A DNA stretch of 44,898 nucleotides, taken from contig CAUUKX010000006.1 in NCBI GenBank assembly GCA_963545585.1, positions 1 to 44,898 on the forward strand, in the 5' to 3' direction. The notes below the pieces were generated by a model. It worked only from the letters and a program-made list of their open reading frames with translations. It was not told the origin of the DNA and did not search any database. Source of the DNA: W11650 sp963545585. GTDB taxonomy: Bacteria; Bacillota; Clostridia; Lachnospirales; Vallitaleaceae. Below, in pieces: positions 9,485 to 18,519 of the stretch. The position numbers and the translations under genes are program-made. Position 1 is the stretch's first letter; the number at the start of each line of letters is the position of its first letter.

Positions 9485-9524
9485 AAAATGCCAAGGCAGG
9501 GAAAAAATTGCCTTGGCATTTTTG
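9485..9524. terminator. Bidirectional intrinsic terminator
   Basis: A perfect stem TGCCAAGGCA / TGCCTTGGCA is flanked by an A-run on the left and a T-run on the right. It can therefore end both the helicase transcript (+) and the convergent membrane-protein transcript (-). Confidence 0.93.
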
Positions 9525-9554
9525 GATAGTTAATTATGGGATTAAGAATAATTT

Positions 9555-10691
9555 TTACAACAGAAAACTTTCTCCTACCCGTCCTTTCCAGACATCGGAA
9601 CTGCCGTAAAAGCCGGGAACACGTACCATGTTCAGGGCTTCCAGTTCCCGCTCCAGTGTATGACCGGGGATGCTGTTGCGGCCTAAGAGCATATTCATAT
9701 TTCGCGGCAGCAGGCGGGAGACAATTTGATTATGAATCTTGCCAGCATTCAGTAAAGAGGCAAACATATGTGCTTCATTGTCTGAGGTAATTGCCACCAG
9801 ATAATGATAGGTCTGATGACTGGCAAAAAAACCGAATAAAAGTCCCATAGACAGATTGCTGGAACTTTGGTCATAGCCGTACAGTTCCTGAATCTGGTCA
9901 ATCCGAAAAACTTCCAGCCCTTCCTGATAGCTGACAACGTAATTGGGCGTAATATAACATTTACATTGCTTAACAAACAGGGTTTCCGGCAAATTGATTT
10001 CTTCTAGGCCCCGGGCGTATTCCGGGTCATTGGCGTACAGCTGACGGGACATTGCGATTTTACGGTCTTTTTTGACTTGGCGCTTGATGGTGCTGATGAT
10101 TTCAAACAGCCCGCCTCCAAAAACAGCCAAAAGACCAGCCAGCAGCAGCCAGCTTTTGATATCCAAATGCTGCCAGAACTTTTCGCCAGTGGAATACTCT
10201 AAGTAGGCGTTGCCCAGGTACTGAAAAGGATCGGTGATTGTATCATCGCCGACATAGGCGCTGTAATATTCACCGGCCAGTTCTAAAAAATCATCGGACG
10301 GGACCTGAAGATAGCCGGTTAGGTGAAGCGGCGGCACGGACTTGTCTTCTGCGGAATAGGTGGCATCGATCAGGTCTTTTAAACCGGATTTCTCAAAGCC
10401 TTCTTTGGAGATGCGGAACATATAATCATGCAGAATATCGCTGTCTTTGTCAGCGGCGCTTAAAAATAAATATTGATTGCCTTCCTCGTCTTCACCGAAG
10501 GGCTGGCTGGCATATTTGGCCTCAATATAAACATAATCGCCGAAACTATCGGCAGAGATAATATTTTCTCCACTAATGGCTAATTTGATCAGCCACAGGC
10601 TGAAGCCGGCCGTTGCCGCCATAATCAGCACAAGAAAGCTGACCCTGAGAATTGTTAGGGCTTTTCCAGTTTTAAACATTTGTTTTTCCAT
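9555..10691 (-). CDS. Membrane protein of unknown function
   Basis: A 378-residue protein I cannot assign to a named family. It has an N-terminal membrane segment (about residues 15-38), an acidic extracytoplasmic region of about 150 residues with no recognisable catalytic motif, a second membrane segment (about 180-200), then a basic cytoplasmic tail containing a segment reminiscent of PH-like or DUF6709-like domains (VVSYQEGLEVFRIDQIQELYGY). The start is set by GGGAGG six bases upstream of the minus-strand ATG at 10691; a longer frame from 10733 lacks a ribosome site. A good minus-strand promoter is at 10739-10767. It is the only clear minus-strand gene in the window and is convergent with the helicase. 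Confidence 0.75.
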   Translation of the reverse strand: MEKQMFKTGKALTILRVSFLVLIMAATAGFSLWLIKLAISGENIISADSFGDYVYIEAKYASQPFGEDEEGNQYLFLSAADKDSDILHDYMFRISKEGFEKSGLKDLIDATYSAEDKSVPPLHLTGYLQVPSDDFLELAGEYYSAYVGDDTITDPFQYLGNAYLEYSTGEKFWQHLDIKSWLLLAGLLAVFGGGLFEIISTIKRQVKKDRKIAMSRQLYANDPEYARGLEEINLPETLFVKQCKCYITPNYVVSYQEGLEVFRIDQIQELYGYDQSSSNLSMGLLFGFFASHQTYHYLVAITSDNEAHMFASLLNAGKIHNQIVSRLLPRNMNMLLGRNSIPGHTLERELEALNMVRVPGFYGSSDVWKGRVGESFLL

Positions 10692-10738
10692 GATATCCTC
10701 CCAATGGATTATTTTGTTTTTAATATTTTTCATAGGGT

Positions 10739-10767
10739 ATTATAGACCAAGTTTTCGGGTGAGTCAA
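10739..10767 (-). promoter_or_regulatory. Sigma-A-type promoter for the minus-strand membrane gene
   Basis: On the minus strand TTGACT (10767-10762) is followed by a 17-bp spacer and a perfect TATAAT (10744-10739), about 50 bp upstream of the start codon. Confidence 0.85.
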
Positions 10768-10812
10768 CTGAGAGATTGATATTTTTTATGGGTAAAGATA
10801 AGCTGAAAGTGT

Positions 10813-10841
10813 TTGTACCGCCTGGCATCTTTTGCTATAAT
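10813..10841 (+). promoter_or_regulatory. Orphan promoter upstream of a sulfatase relic
   Basis: TTGTAC-17 bp-TATAAT, with -10 at 10836-10841. It points into sequence that holds only degraded coding fragments (10862-11266), then the heparinase gene at 11412. A small hairpin, AACCGA / TCGGTT (10891-10910), lies just downstream. Confidence 0.75.
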
Positions 10842-11026
10842 TTAAAATGATTGGAGAAGCTGCTGTTAGAATAGATAATTAGTGTCAGTAAACCGAGCGA
10901 TGAGTCGGTTATTTCTTACCTGCAAAAGAAAGCTGTTCAAATGTAAATCGGTTTTCATCAGGATTTTGAGTATGAAAAGCAATGGATGAATGCCTTGGCG
11001 CTGGAAGGTGCAGAAATGTATAGCTG

Positions 11027-11266
11027 ATGGGGGAGCGGCAGGTATGGGCGGATAAGTATTCAAATGAAACGATTTCGCAATATGACGGCGGATTTTTAAT
11101 GATTAAAAAAGATCAATTAAAATATCAATATTATGGTACTGATTTACCGGAGGTTTTATTTGATTTAGGGAGAGATTCGCAGGAAAAAATTGATTTTAGC
11201 CAAGATGGAGAGTATAAACAGATTATGAAGTGGTTTCGGGAAGAACGGCGCAAGCTAAGGTTTTAA
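11027..11266 (+). pseudogene. C-terminal relic of a sulfatase
   Basis: The 79-residue reading frame resembles only the last part of a sulfatase: a 'GGFLMIKKDQLKYQYY' strand followed by 'VLFDLGRDSQEKID', the usual C-terminal LYDLxxDPxE segment. The formylglycine motif and all metal ligands are absent. Upstream, 10940-11024 reads open in another frame, ending ..LALEGAEMYS then stop, and may be more of the same decayed gene. There is no convincing ribosome site before ATG 11027. It lies between an intact promoter and the heparinase gene, so an ancestral sulfatase-heparinase operon that lost its sulfatase is plausible. Confidence 0.7.
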
Positions 11267-11411
11267 TCGGCTCAGAAAAATTCGGTTTCATGCGGAATAA
11301 AACCACGACATCAGGCGGGAGTTCATAGGCCTTTCATCCGCTGGCAAAAGGGGAAACTGAGTAAAATAGGAACAGAATATAGGAAAAGGAAGAAGAAAGT
11401 AAAGGAGCAAT

Positions 11412-13415
11412 ATGAGCTTACAAGATATTTTACAGGAAAACATAACGATTCAGGAGCTGAGGAAAAGACTGATGCAGCGCAGGCAGGAGATTCATCAGTG
11501 GCGAAAAATGACGGTTGCCGAACAAGGAGAAGCAATCAAAGCTTTTTTTCCGGAATTAGCGGCGGAAACTGTTGCATCAGCGGCGTATGGTATGGCGGGT
11601 AAGGTTAAGCTGCCGGGTACTGGCGGTGAATTTAAAACCACACTCAGCGGCGGAGAGTATCCGGCTTGGCTGGACAATAAATATCAAACCAATGAGTATC
11701 TGTGGCAGTTAAACCGAATGGACTGGTGGCAGGAAGTGCTGGCGGCGTATACGCTGACCGGCGAAGCCGCTTATGGCCGGCGAGTGGTAGCGGAACTGAT
11801 TGACTGGATTGAGACGGTTAAGCGCCCGGCTTTCAATCCGACAGATAGGGAGGCAATGCAGCGAAGCTTTCATAGTCTTAGTCCGTGGCGAGTTTTAGAA
11901 ATCGGGATTCGTTTGCATAAGAGCTGGCCGCTGATTATGGAGCATCTGCTGGACAGTGAAATTTTAGAGGATGCAGCTTTGGAAAAGTTTGTGCTTTCGG
12001 TTTATGAACAGGCGGAAGTGTTGGCGGAGCTGACGCCGCATTTTTTCCCAAAAGCGGATCATAATCATTATGTCATGGAAAACTTAGGTTTGTTGTGGGC
12101 GAGTTCGTATTTTCCAGAGTTTAAGCAAGCGGAAAAATGGCGGAGACAGGCGGAGGCGGAATTAGAGCGCTGCATCCGAGTGCAGATGACAGACGACGGG
12201 GCACATATTGAAGGCTGCCCGATGTATCATAATGGCTGTATTCGCTGGTTTACGCTGGCGATTTTGATTGCCCGCGACTTTGGGCGGGATTTTTCCGAGG
12301 AGTATAAAAGACGGCTGGAAAAAGGTTTGGAGTACAGTATGTATGCCTTTCGGCCCACTGGTGAGGTCGTACCGTGGGGGGATTCCAAGGCCAATCAAAC
12401 GGCGGTCATGGCTGGGTTTTACGGCTATTTGGCCTTTGGCCGGAGCGACTGCTTGAATCTGCTGGCCAAGTATGTAAGTCAGGATACCTTTTGGCGGCAG
12501 TTGCAAAATCATATTTGGTTTTTATATGATTTTGAGCATTTTCAAAAGGCCTTGCAGGGAGAGCCGAAAAATAAGCTGGCGTGCCTGAATCATCAAAGAA
12601 AAGTCAAACAGGCGGCTTTTCGCAGTTCATGGGCAAGGGATGCGCATAGTCTCTTTTTTGGTGTCCATACGCCGGTGCATACCGCTCATGCCCATATGGA
12701 TCCGTTAGGTTTTGATTATACTGCTTGGGGAGAAAACTTACTGGTTGATCCGGGCTATTTTACTTATGAAAATAATAAGGAGAGGGAACTTTTTAAATCG
12801 CCGCAATGGCATAATACGGTGATTGTCAATGATAGTTATCCGTATGAATATAAGAATTCCTTTCGCTATGGCGAGCAGAAAAACGGAGATATTTTGCTGG
12901 CTGAGGAAACGGCCGGTGATTTTATTTTGGTCGGCTATCATGACAATTATGCGCCGGTTCGCCTGGTGCGCTGCCTGTTGCTGATCGAGCGGCAGGATTT
13001 GCTGATTTTGGATTTGATAGAGGGCAGACCGCAGACGGTAGATATTTATTACCACTTAGCAACGGAGCGGGTTTTGCCGGGAGAGGTGGTTATCGGAGAG
13101 TGGCCAGAGGTTCGGATGCAGATGGCTTATAGCCAAGGGCTGACGGCAGAACTCTTGCCCGGCTGTTTTTCCAAGGAAACTGACCGGAAACAGCCTTCCC
13201 GGCGGCTGCATTTGCAAGCTGTGCCGACGGCCGAGAAAAGCCTGTATGCCGCCTTGTTTCAGGCAAAACCGAAAACGGCGGAACTCTTGCCGGTATCGGT
13301 GGAAGTAGAAGCAGGAAAAGACGGTCAGGATGTTTGGCGAATTACAGTCAAAGGGGAAAAAATATATTCGATTATCTGGGATGGCGGTACGCAGATTAAT
13401 GTTAAGAAAAAATAA
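11412..13415 (+). CDS. Heparinase II/III-family polysaccharide lyase-like protein
   Basis: A 667-residue protein with the two-part architecture of the heparinase II/III family: an all-helical N-terminal domain (about residues 1-370) and a beta-sandwich C-terminal domain from about residue 410. Visible motifs are DHNHYVMENLGLLW and MYHNGCIRWF in the helical domain, and HAHMDPLGF followed by LLVDPGYFTY and QWHNTVIVND at the domain junction. The His and Tyr residues there are those typically implicated in lyase chemistry. No signal peptide is seen, so an imported, perhaps sulfated, oligosaccharide is the likely substrate; which uronate it cleaves is unknown. AAAGGAG lies four bases before the ATG. 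It stands alone apart from the sulfatase relic. Confidence 0.85.
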   Translation: MSLQDILQENITIQELRKRLMQRRQEIHQWRKMTVAEQGEAIKAFFPELAAETVASAAYGMAGKVKLPGTGGEFKTTLSGGEYPAWLDNKYQTNEYLWQLNRMDWWQEVLAAYTLTGEAAYGRRVVAELIDWIETVKRPAFNPTDREAMQRSFHSLSPWRVLEIGIRLHKSWPLIMEHLLDSEILEDAALEKFVLSVYEQAEVLAELTPHFFPKADHNHYVMENLGLLWASSYFPEFKQAEKWRRQAEAELERCIRVQMTDDGAHIEGCPMYHNGCIRWFTLAILIARDFGRDFSEEYKRRLEKGLEYSMYAFRPTGEVVPWGDSKANQTAVMAGFYGYLAFGRSDCLNLLAKYVSQDTFWRQLQNHIWFLYDFEHFQKALQGEPKNKLACLNHQRKVKQAAFRSSWARDAHSLFFGVHTPVHTAHAHMDPLGFDYTAWGENLLVDPGYFTYENNKERELFKSPQWHNTVIVNDSYPYEYKNSFRYGEQKNGDILLAEETAGDFILVGYHDNYAPVRLVRCLLLIERQDLLILDLIEGRPQTVDIYYHLATERVLPGEVVIGEWPEVRMQMAYSQGLTAELLPGCFSKETDRKQPSRRLHLQAVPTAEKSLYAALFQAKPKTAELLPVSVEVEAGKDGQDVWRITVKGEKIYSIIWDGGTQINVKKK

Positions 13416-13566
13416 AAGTAAGATAAATATTCTGACAAAAGAGAAACAATGCTGGAACAATCCAAATTTTAGAAGTTTTACATATTAAATTCTATCAAAA
13501 TACAGGCGGATTGCACAAAAAATGCGTCGATAATTATAAGAATTACTCAAAAAACAAGACGGATAG

Positions 13567-13595
13567 TTGTAATTTTAACAAAGGAATGGTATAAT
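13567..13595 (+). promoter_or_regulatory. Promoter of the CoA-disulfide reductase gene
   Basis: TTGTAA (13567-13572), 17-bp spacer, perfect TATAAT (13590-13595). The predicted start of transcription is about 50 bp before the start codon. Confidence 0.85.
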
Positions 13596-13652
13596 ATATA
13601 CATATAAGGTGAGGGATTAATAATCAATCTTATTTCAGAAATGGAGGAAAAA

Positions 13653-15350
13653 ATGAGCAAAAGATATGTAGTAGTAGGCGGAGTAGCAGGCGGAGCATCG
13701 GCAGCGGCCAGAATTCGTCGGATTGATGAAAATGCGGATATTCAAATTTATGATAAGGGGCCGGACGTGTCGTTTTCCAATTGCTGTCTGCCCAACCATT
13801 TAAGCGGCGAAGTCAAGCACAGCGATGACTTGGTGCTGTATGATCCGGTTACCTTTAAAAATACCTTTAATTTAGACGCCAAGGTCAATCACGAAGTAGT
13901 TAAGATTTTGGCGGATGAGCATAAAGTAGTGGTCAGGAATGTGAAAACCGGCGAAGAGTTTGAGGATTCCTATGACTATTTGATTCTTTCTCCCGGTGCA
14001 GAAGCCATTCGGCCGGCGTCGATTAAGAACATTGATGCCAAGAATGTTTTTGTCATTAAGAATGTACAAGATATCCGCGACTTGGACGCTTTCTTAGAAG
14101 CCAATGAAGTAAAGGATATCTGCGTGGTTGGCGGCGGCTTTATCGGCGTGGAAGCAGCCGAATGTTTGAAGCATTCCGGCAAGAATGTAACTTTAGTGGA
14201 AGCGGCGAACCAAATTATGGCACCGTTTGACTATGATATGGTACAGATGCTACACAAGGAACTGTATGACAACAAGGTAGAATTGATTTTATCCGATTCG
14301 GTAACGGAGATTACGCCGGAAGAGGTTGTTTTAAAGAGCGGTAAGCGGGTAAAGGCACAGGTTGTCATTATGGCTATTGGTGTTACGCCGGATGTGGCCT
14401 TTGCTAGAGAGTCGGGCGTGAAGATTGGTGAAACCGGTGGCATTGTGGTTGACCATAATTTCCAGACCAATTTAAAAGATGTTTATGCAGTGGGCGATGC
14501 AATTGAAACTTTTAACTCGATTACCAAGCAAAAGACTCGGCTGCCGCTGGCAGGTCCTGCACAAAGACAGGCTCGGAGTGTTGCCGATGGTTTATTTGGC
14601 AAACCTTTCCAAAATAAGGGCGTGATTGGTTCTTCCTGTATCCGGGTATTTGGCCTGAATGCAGCCAGCACGGGCTTAAATGAAAAGGAATGTCAAAAGC
14701 ACGGCATTGATTATCGGGTAGCTTTTGTTATGCCGAATGACAAGGTTGGCTTGATGCCGAATGCCAATCCGATTCACTTTAAGCTGGTTTATGAGTATCC
14801 GAGCGGCAAAATTTTAGGTGCTCAGTCCATCGGCAAGGGGGATGTGGTCAGACGGGTCAATATCATTGCCACGATGATTACCATGCATGGCGATTTAGAA
14901 GATTTGAAAGAACTGGAGTTGTGCTATGCACCGGCATTCGGTACGGCGAAAGATGCAGTTAATTTTGCAGCGCTGGCAGGCTTAAACCACTTAAACGGCG
15001 TATATGATCAAGTGCCGGTGACCAAGGTCAGAGAATTGGTTGAAAAGGGCGAATATATTTTGGATATCCGGGGCAAGGCTGCTTTTGACCAGTCGCATGT
15101 TAAGGGTGCGGTCAATATTCCGATTGAGGAAATCAGACAGCGTTATCATGAGATTCCTAAGGATCGGACAGTTTATGTTCACTGCCGGACTTCGTGGAAC
15201 AGCTATTATGTCATTCAGGCCTTAAAGGGCTTTGGCTATCACAATGTGGTTAATATTCAGGGTTCGTTCTTAGCGCTGAGTTATTATGAATTCTTTAATG
15301 ATGTTACAACAGGAAGAGAGCCGATTGTAACCGGATATAATTTTAAATAA
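13653..15350 (+). CDS. CoA-disulfide / persulfide reductase with C-terminal rhodanese domain
   Basis: A 565-residue FAD/NAD(P)H-dependent pyridine nucleotide-disulfide oxidoreductase. It has an N-terminal GGVAGGASAAARIRR dinucleotide fold, the redox Cys in FSNCCLPNHL (C44, with an adjacent C45; the common motif is SNCGLPY), a second nucleotide fold VVGGGFIGVEAAE, the FAD-binding VYAVGDAIE, and a dimerisation domain. A rhodanese domain follows from about residue 455, with active-site loop C511-R-T-S-W-N-S. Fusions of this type reduce CoA-persulfide, polysulfide or CoA disulfide with NAD(P)H. The start is ATG 13653, behind GGAGG; the ORF also opens at 13641 inside that site. A sulfur transporter gene follows, suggesting a joint role in sulfane-sulfur handling. 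Confidence 0.9.
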   Translation: MSKRYVVVGGVAGGASAAARIRRIDENADIQIYDKGPDVSFSNCCLPNHLSGEVKHSDDLVLYDPVTFKNTFNLDAKVNHEVVKILADEHKVVVRNVKTGEEFEDSYDYLILSPGAEAIRPASIKNIDAKNVFVIKNVQDIRDLDAFLEANEVKDICVVGGGFIGVEAAECLKHSGKNVTLVEAANQIMAPFDYDMVQMLHKELYDNKVELILSDSVTEITPEEVVLKSGKRVKAQVVIMAIGVTPDVAFARESGVKIGETGGIVVDHNFQTNLKDVYAVGDAIETFNSITKQKTRLPLAGPAQRQARSVADGLFGKPFQNKGVIGSSCIRVFGLNAASTGLNEKECQKHGIDYRVAFVMPNDKVGLMPNANPIHFKLVYEYPSGKILGAQSIGKGDVVRRVNIIATMITMHGDLEDLKELELCYAPAFGTAKDAVNFAALAGLNHLNGVYDQVPVTKVRELVEKGEYILDIRGKAAFDQSHVKGAVNIPIEEIRQRYHEIPKDRTVYVHCRTSWNSYYVIQALKGFGYHNVVNIQGSFLALSYYEFFNDVTTGREPIVTGYNFK

Positions 15351-15354
15351 AAAA

Positions 15355-15545
15355 CATAGCTTTTTTCATGTTCTGCAAAACGGTAACAGCCTTTTTAGGA
15401 AGGTTTTTTCCGAGTGAAAATGTGAGGTGTTTCGACATAGGCAAGACTGCTCTCTTGGCAGAAGTGTGAAGTATTTCGATTGGGAAAGGCTGCCGCCCGG
15501 CAAACAGCAAAGCTTTTGGTCGGGAGAAAGTGGAGAAAAGGAAAT
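15355..15545 (+). repeat. Interspersed hairpin repeat, copy b (degenerate)
   Basis: Shares the head CATGTTCTGCAAAACGG...AACAG (about 15367-15390) with copy d, and carries TTTTTAGG and a degenerate stem-loop GAAGTGT-GAA-GTATTTC (15471-15487) paired partly through G-T. CTGCCGCCCGG at 15490-15500 replaces the GCCCGGGC palindrome. It fills most of the space between the reductase and transporter genes. Confidence 0.55.
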
Positions 15546-15584
15546 AAGTTACAGGCTTGCAGGGCGCAAAGCAATCAATAGTAA

Positions 15585-15607
15585 GGGGTCAAAAACTTTT
15601 TGACCCC
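15585..15607 (+). terminator. Perfect hairpin upstream of the sulfur transporter
   Basis: GGGGTCAAAA and TTTTGACCCC pair perfectly around a three-base loop. The following T-run is broken (AACATTTTG), so it may be a weak terminator or an mRNA boundary or stability element before the transporter's ribosome site. Confidence 0.6.
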
Positions 15608-15643
15608 AACATTTTGAAAAGAAATGGAGTTTAGGAGGATATT

Positions 15644-16900
15644 ATGAGTCAAACCTTAAAAACACAAATGGCAATTGGGCTGGGATTAATTGTTTTAATG
15701 ATCCTGTGGGGCTTTAATATGCCGGCCAAATCCGTTGGCTATTTAGTCAGCGGCTTGTTCATTGGATACATTTTAACCCGTTCCCGCTTCGGTTTTGCGG
15801 GCGGTGTGAAAAGACCGTATATGACGGGCGATACTGCGCTGAATGAAGCGCTATTCTTTATGTTTACCATTACGGCGGTGGTGGTGGCAGCCATTCACTG
15901 GCATGCAGCCGATGGCGGTGCAGTGCTGGCTAGTTTAGCCAAAGAAGGCGATAAGGTGATACCGGGTTCGCAGTCGGTGCGGAATTTGGACTTGGGCGTC
16001 ATTGTCGGCGGATTCTTATTTGGCGGCGGCATGATTATTGCCGGCGGCTGTGCTTCTGGTACATTGACGGATTTGGGCGAAGGTGCAGTGCGGTCTTTGA
16101 TTGCCTTGGTCTTTTATATTATTGGTTCGCCGATTGGCCACTGGATGCGCGTTGCTTTTGGGAATAAGATTATCAATATCGAGAGTGTATATTTTCCATC
16201 TGTCTTTGGTTATGTCGGCTCTGTTGTGCTGACGGCGGTGCTGTTCTTGGTGCTGTTTTATATTGTGAAAGGATACAGCTACAAAAGAAAGCAAGCCGGA
16301 ACTTATATTAAGCCGGGTTATGAGGACATTGAAAAAGATTTGGATTATGATAATGCTCCGTTCTTCAGTTATGCGACGTATCATCGTTTCTTTATCAAGC
16401 GCTGGTCGTTTATGACAGGCGGAATCTTGCTGGCACTGATGTTTATTTTTGTTTTGGTATCAACCAATAAGACTTGGGGTGTAACCTCAACGTTTACTAC
16501 TTGGGGTGTTGCGCTGTTTAGTCGGCTTGGCGTTGATTTTGCTGCCATTGGCGGATTTGACAAGGATATTAAGGATGCGGCTAATTTGCTGGCTCATAAC
16601 GGAACAATCCGCAATTTAGGTATCATCATAGGTGCGTCCATTTCGTTCCTTTTGGCCGGACGGTTTACCATTGACCGGGATTTCAAGGCCAAGGATGCGG
16701 CTTGGTATGCACTGGGCGGTTTGATAATGGGTATCGGCGCTCGGTTTGCCAGAGGCTGTAATGTTGGTGCGCTTTATTCGGCGATTACTGCATTTTCATT
16801 GCATGGCTGGGGTTTCCTTGTCTTCATGACTTTGGGCGCAATTGTCTTTTTGAAATTATCAGAAGGAAAGCTGAATATCGTTCCGAAACGCAATGTATAA
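15644..16900 (+). CDS. YeeE/YedE-family sulfur (thiosulfate-type) transporter
   Basis: A 418-residue integral membrane protein with about nine or more hydrophobic segments and the two half-repeats typical of YeeE/YedE proteins. The conserved transport cysteines are in GGCASGTL (C136) and ARGCNVGALYSA (C372). In the thiosulfate transporter TsuA such cysteines relay the substrate. AGGAGG lies five bases before the ATG. The gene lies downstream of the rhodanese-fused reductase, separated by a repeat and a hairpin, so the two could be coexpressed or separately started. Substrate choice (thiosulfate, sulfide, selenium compound) cannot be read from sequence; no SirA/TusA-like partner gene is visible here. 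Confidence 0.85.
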   Translation: MSQTLKTQMAIGLGLIVLMILWGFNMPAKSVGYLVSGLFIGYILTRSRFGFAGGVKRPYMTGDTALNEALFFMFTITAVVVAAIHWHAADGGAVLASLAKEGDKVIPGSQSVRNLDLGVIVGGFLFGGGMIIAGGCASGTLTDLGEGAVRSLIALVFYIIGSPIGHWMRVAFGNKIINIESVYFPSVFGYVGSVVLTAVLFLVLFYIVKGYSYKRKQAGTYIKPGYEDIEKDLDYDNAPFFSYATYHRFFIKRWSFMTGGILLALMFIFVLVSTNKTWGVTSTFTTWGVALFSRLGVDFAAIGGFDKDIKDAANLLAHNGTIRNLGIIIGASISFLLAGRFTIDRDFKAKDAAWYALGGLIMGIGARFARGCNVGALYSAITAFSLHGWGFLVFMTLGAIVFLKLSEGKLNIVPKRNV

Positions 16901-16931
16901 AACAATATACCAGAAGCAGAAATAAGAACGG

Positions 16932-16970
16932 AATAAGCCAAGGCAGCTCGGAGGGCGGTCTTGGCTTATC
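16932..16970 (+). terminator. Hairpin after the sulfur transporter
   Basis: A ten-pair stem ATAAGCCAAG / CTTGGCTTAT encloses a GC-rich loop. There is no real T-run afterwards, so termination efficiency is uncertain. Confidence 0.55.
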
Positions 16971-17018
16971 TTACTGTAAGCAGATTGGCAGAGAATTGAA
17001 AGGAGTGATGCAAAGCAT

Positions 17019-18347
17019 ATGAAGAAAGACCAGAAATTAAGTCGGATTGATATTATGGCGCTGGTGCTGGGGGCGATTATCGGCTGGGGCTCATTTACCC
17101 TGCCGGGCAGTAAGTTTTTGCCTCAAAGCGGTGTGGTTAATACCATGCTTGGCTTTTTGCTGGGCGGTGTTTTGGTTTCGTTTGTGGTAATTGGCTATCG
17201 GATGTTGATGCAGAATAATCATGAGGACGGCGGAGAATTTAGCTATACCTTTCGCAACTTAGGACAGGGACATGGTTTTGTGGTCGGCTGGGCACTGGTG
17301 CTTTGTTATCTAAGCTTAGTACCGCTGAATGCGACAGCGGCTGCACTGATTTTAAAAGAAATTGTTCCGGGCGGTCTGCGCTTTGGTTATTTGTATGAGG
17401 TGGCCGGCTATCCTGTGTATTTATCGGAAATCGGCGCAGCTGCGCTGGTGGTGGTGATTTTTGCTTATATCAATATTCGGGGAGTATCGGTCAGCGCCAA
17501 GGTGCAGCAAGTGCTGAGCGGACTGTTGTTTTTTAATATTTTATTTGTACTGACCTATATGCTGTTTCACGTTGATTTGTCAGTTTTTTATCAAAATTAT
17601 TTTGCCGGATACCGGTTTGATTTTCGGCAAATCAGCGGAGTGGTGGCGATTACACCGTTTTTGTTTGTCGGTTTTGATGTGGTGCCGCAGGTAACGACTG
17701 ATTTGGGCTTTCCGGCCGAGAAAACAATTCGCATCAGTATTGTTACGGTTTTTATCGGTGCTTTTTTATATAATGCGCTGAACTGGGTGGCCGGGCTGGC
17801 TTTTTCTGCCGAGGAGGCGGCAGCGCAAAACTGGGCGGTCGGGGCAGCCGTGCTGCGCTATATGGGAACGAGCGGCTTTATCCTCTTGACCTTGGCGCTG
17901 TTTGGTGCTGTTTTTGGCGGGATTAATGGTTTTATGATTAGTTCCAGTAAGCTGCTGGGGGCAATGGCGGCTTACCGGCTGATTCCAGCCAAATATCAGG
18001 AAAAAAATCAGGCTGGTGTTTACCGCAATTCGATTTTGTTTGTATCGGCGCTAAGTATTTTGGCACCTTTTTTGGGGCGGGAGATTATTATTTATGTGGT
18101 TGATATGTGCTCGCTGATGGCGGCAATTGTGTACGGCTATATTTGTTTTATCAGTATTCGCTATTCGGCCGGGAAATATCGGATAATGAGTTCTTTGGGT
18201 CTGTTTTCCAGTATTCTGTTTGTTGGCCTTTTGGTGTGGCCGGGCTCACCCAGTTGTTTGCAGCTGCCGTCGATTATTATCACGGTTTTATGGGTGGTTT
18301 TGGGGATATTTTATTATTTTACGGTGGCGGCGAAAAAGAAAGCCTAA
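17019..18347 (+). CDS. APC-superfamily amino acid permease
   Basis: A 442-residue polytopic membrane protein with about 12 hydrophobic segments. The first helix carries ALVLGAIIGWGSFTLPG, the glycine-rich unwound-helix motif that binds the substrate carboxylate/amine in APC transporters. A later DGGEFSYTFRNLGQGHGF loop is also family-typical. It most likely imports or exchanges an amino acid or amine; the substrate is not assignable. GGAGTGATG lies upstream with a somewhat long spacing. It follows the sulfur transporter by about 120 bp and is closed by a strong terminator at 18472. Confidence 0.85.
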   Translation: MKKDQKLSRIDIMALVLGAIIGWGSFTLPGSKFLPQSGVVNTMLGFLLGGVLVSFVVIGYRMLMQNNHEDGGEFSYTFRNLGQGHGFVVGWALVLCYLSLVPLNATAAALILKEIVPGGLRFGYLYEVAGYPVYLSEIGAAALVVVIFAYINIRGVSVSAKVQQVLSGLLFFNILFVLTYMLFHVDLSVFYQNYFAGYRFDFRQISGVVAITPFLFVGFDVVPQVTTDLGFPAEKTIRISIVTVFIGAFLYNALNWVAGLAFSAEEAAAQNWAVGAAVLRYMGTSGFILLTLALFGAVFGGINGFMISSSKLLGAMAAYRLIPAKYQEKNQAGVYRNSILFVSALSILAPFLGREIIIYVVDMCSLMAAIVYGYICFISIRYSAGKYRIMSSLGLFSSILFVGLLVWPGSPSCLQLPSIIITVLWVVLGIFYYFTVAAKKKA

Positions 18348-18471
18348 TCCGGCCAACGGCGCAAAACAGGCTGGCTGCCGGAAAGAAAAGCGATGGGGGA
18401 ATGTCTTAACGGGTTAAAGACCGAAAAGGGAGATTTATATTGCAGTATAGACCCCGGCTTGAAAAAAGCAG

Positions 18472-18519
18472 AACCGATGGTGTAGACTTGAGTTATTCAA
18501 GCAAGGCCATCGGTTTTGT
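18472..18519 (+). terminator. Terminator after the APC permease (nested stems)
   Basis: The outer stem AACCGATGG / CCATCGGTT encloses an inner CTTGA-GTTAT-TCAAG hairpin and is followed by TTTTGTTT. Confidence 0.85.
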
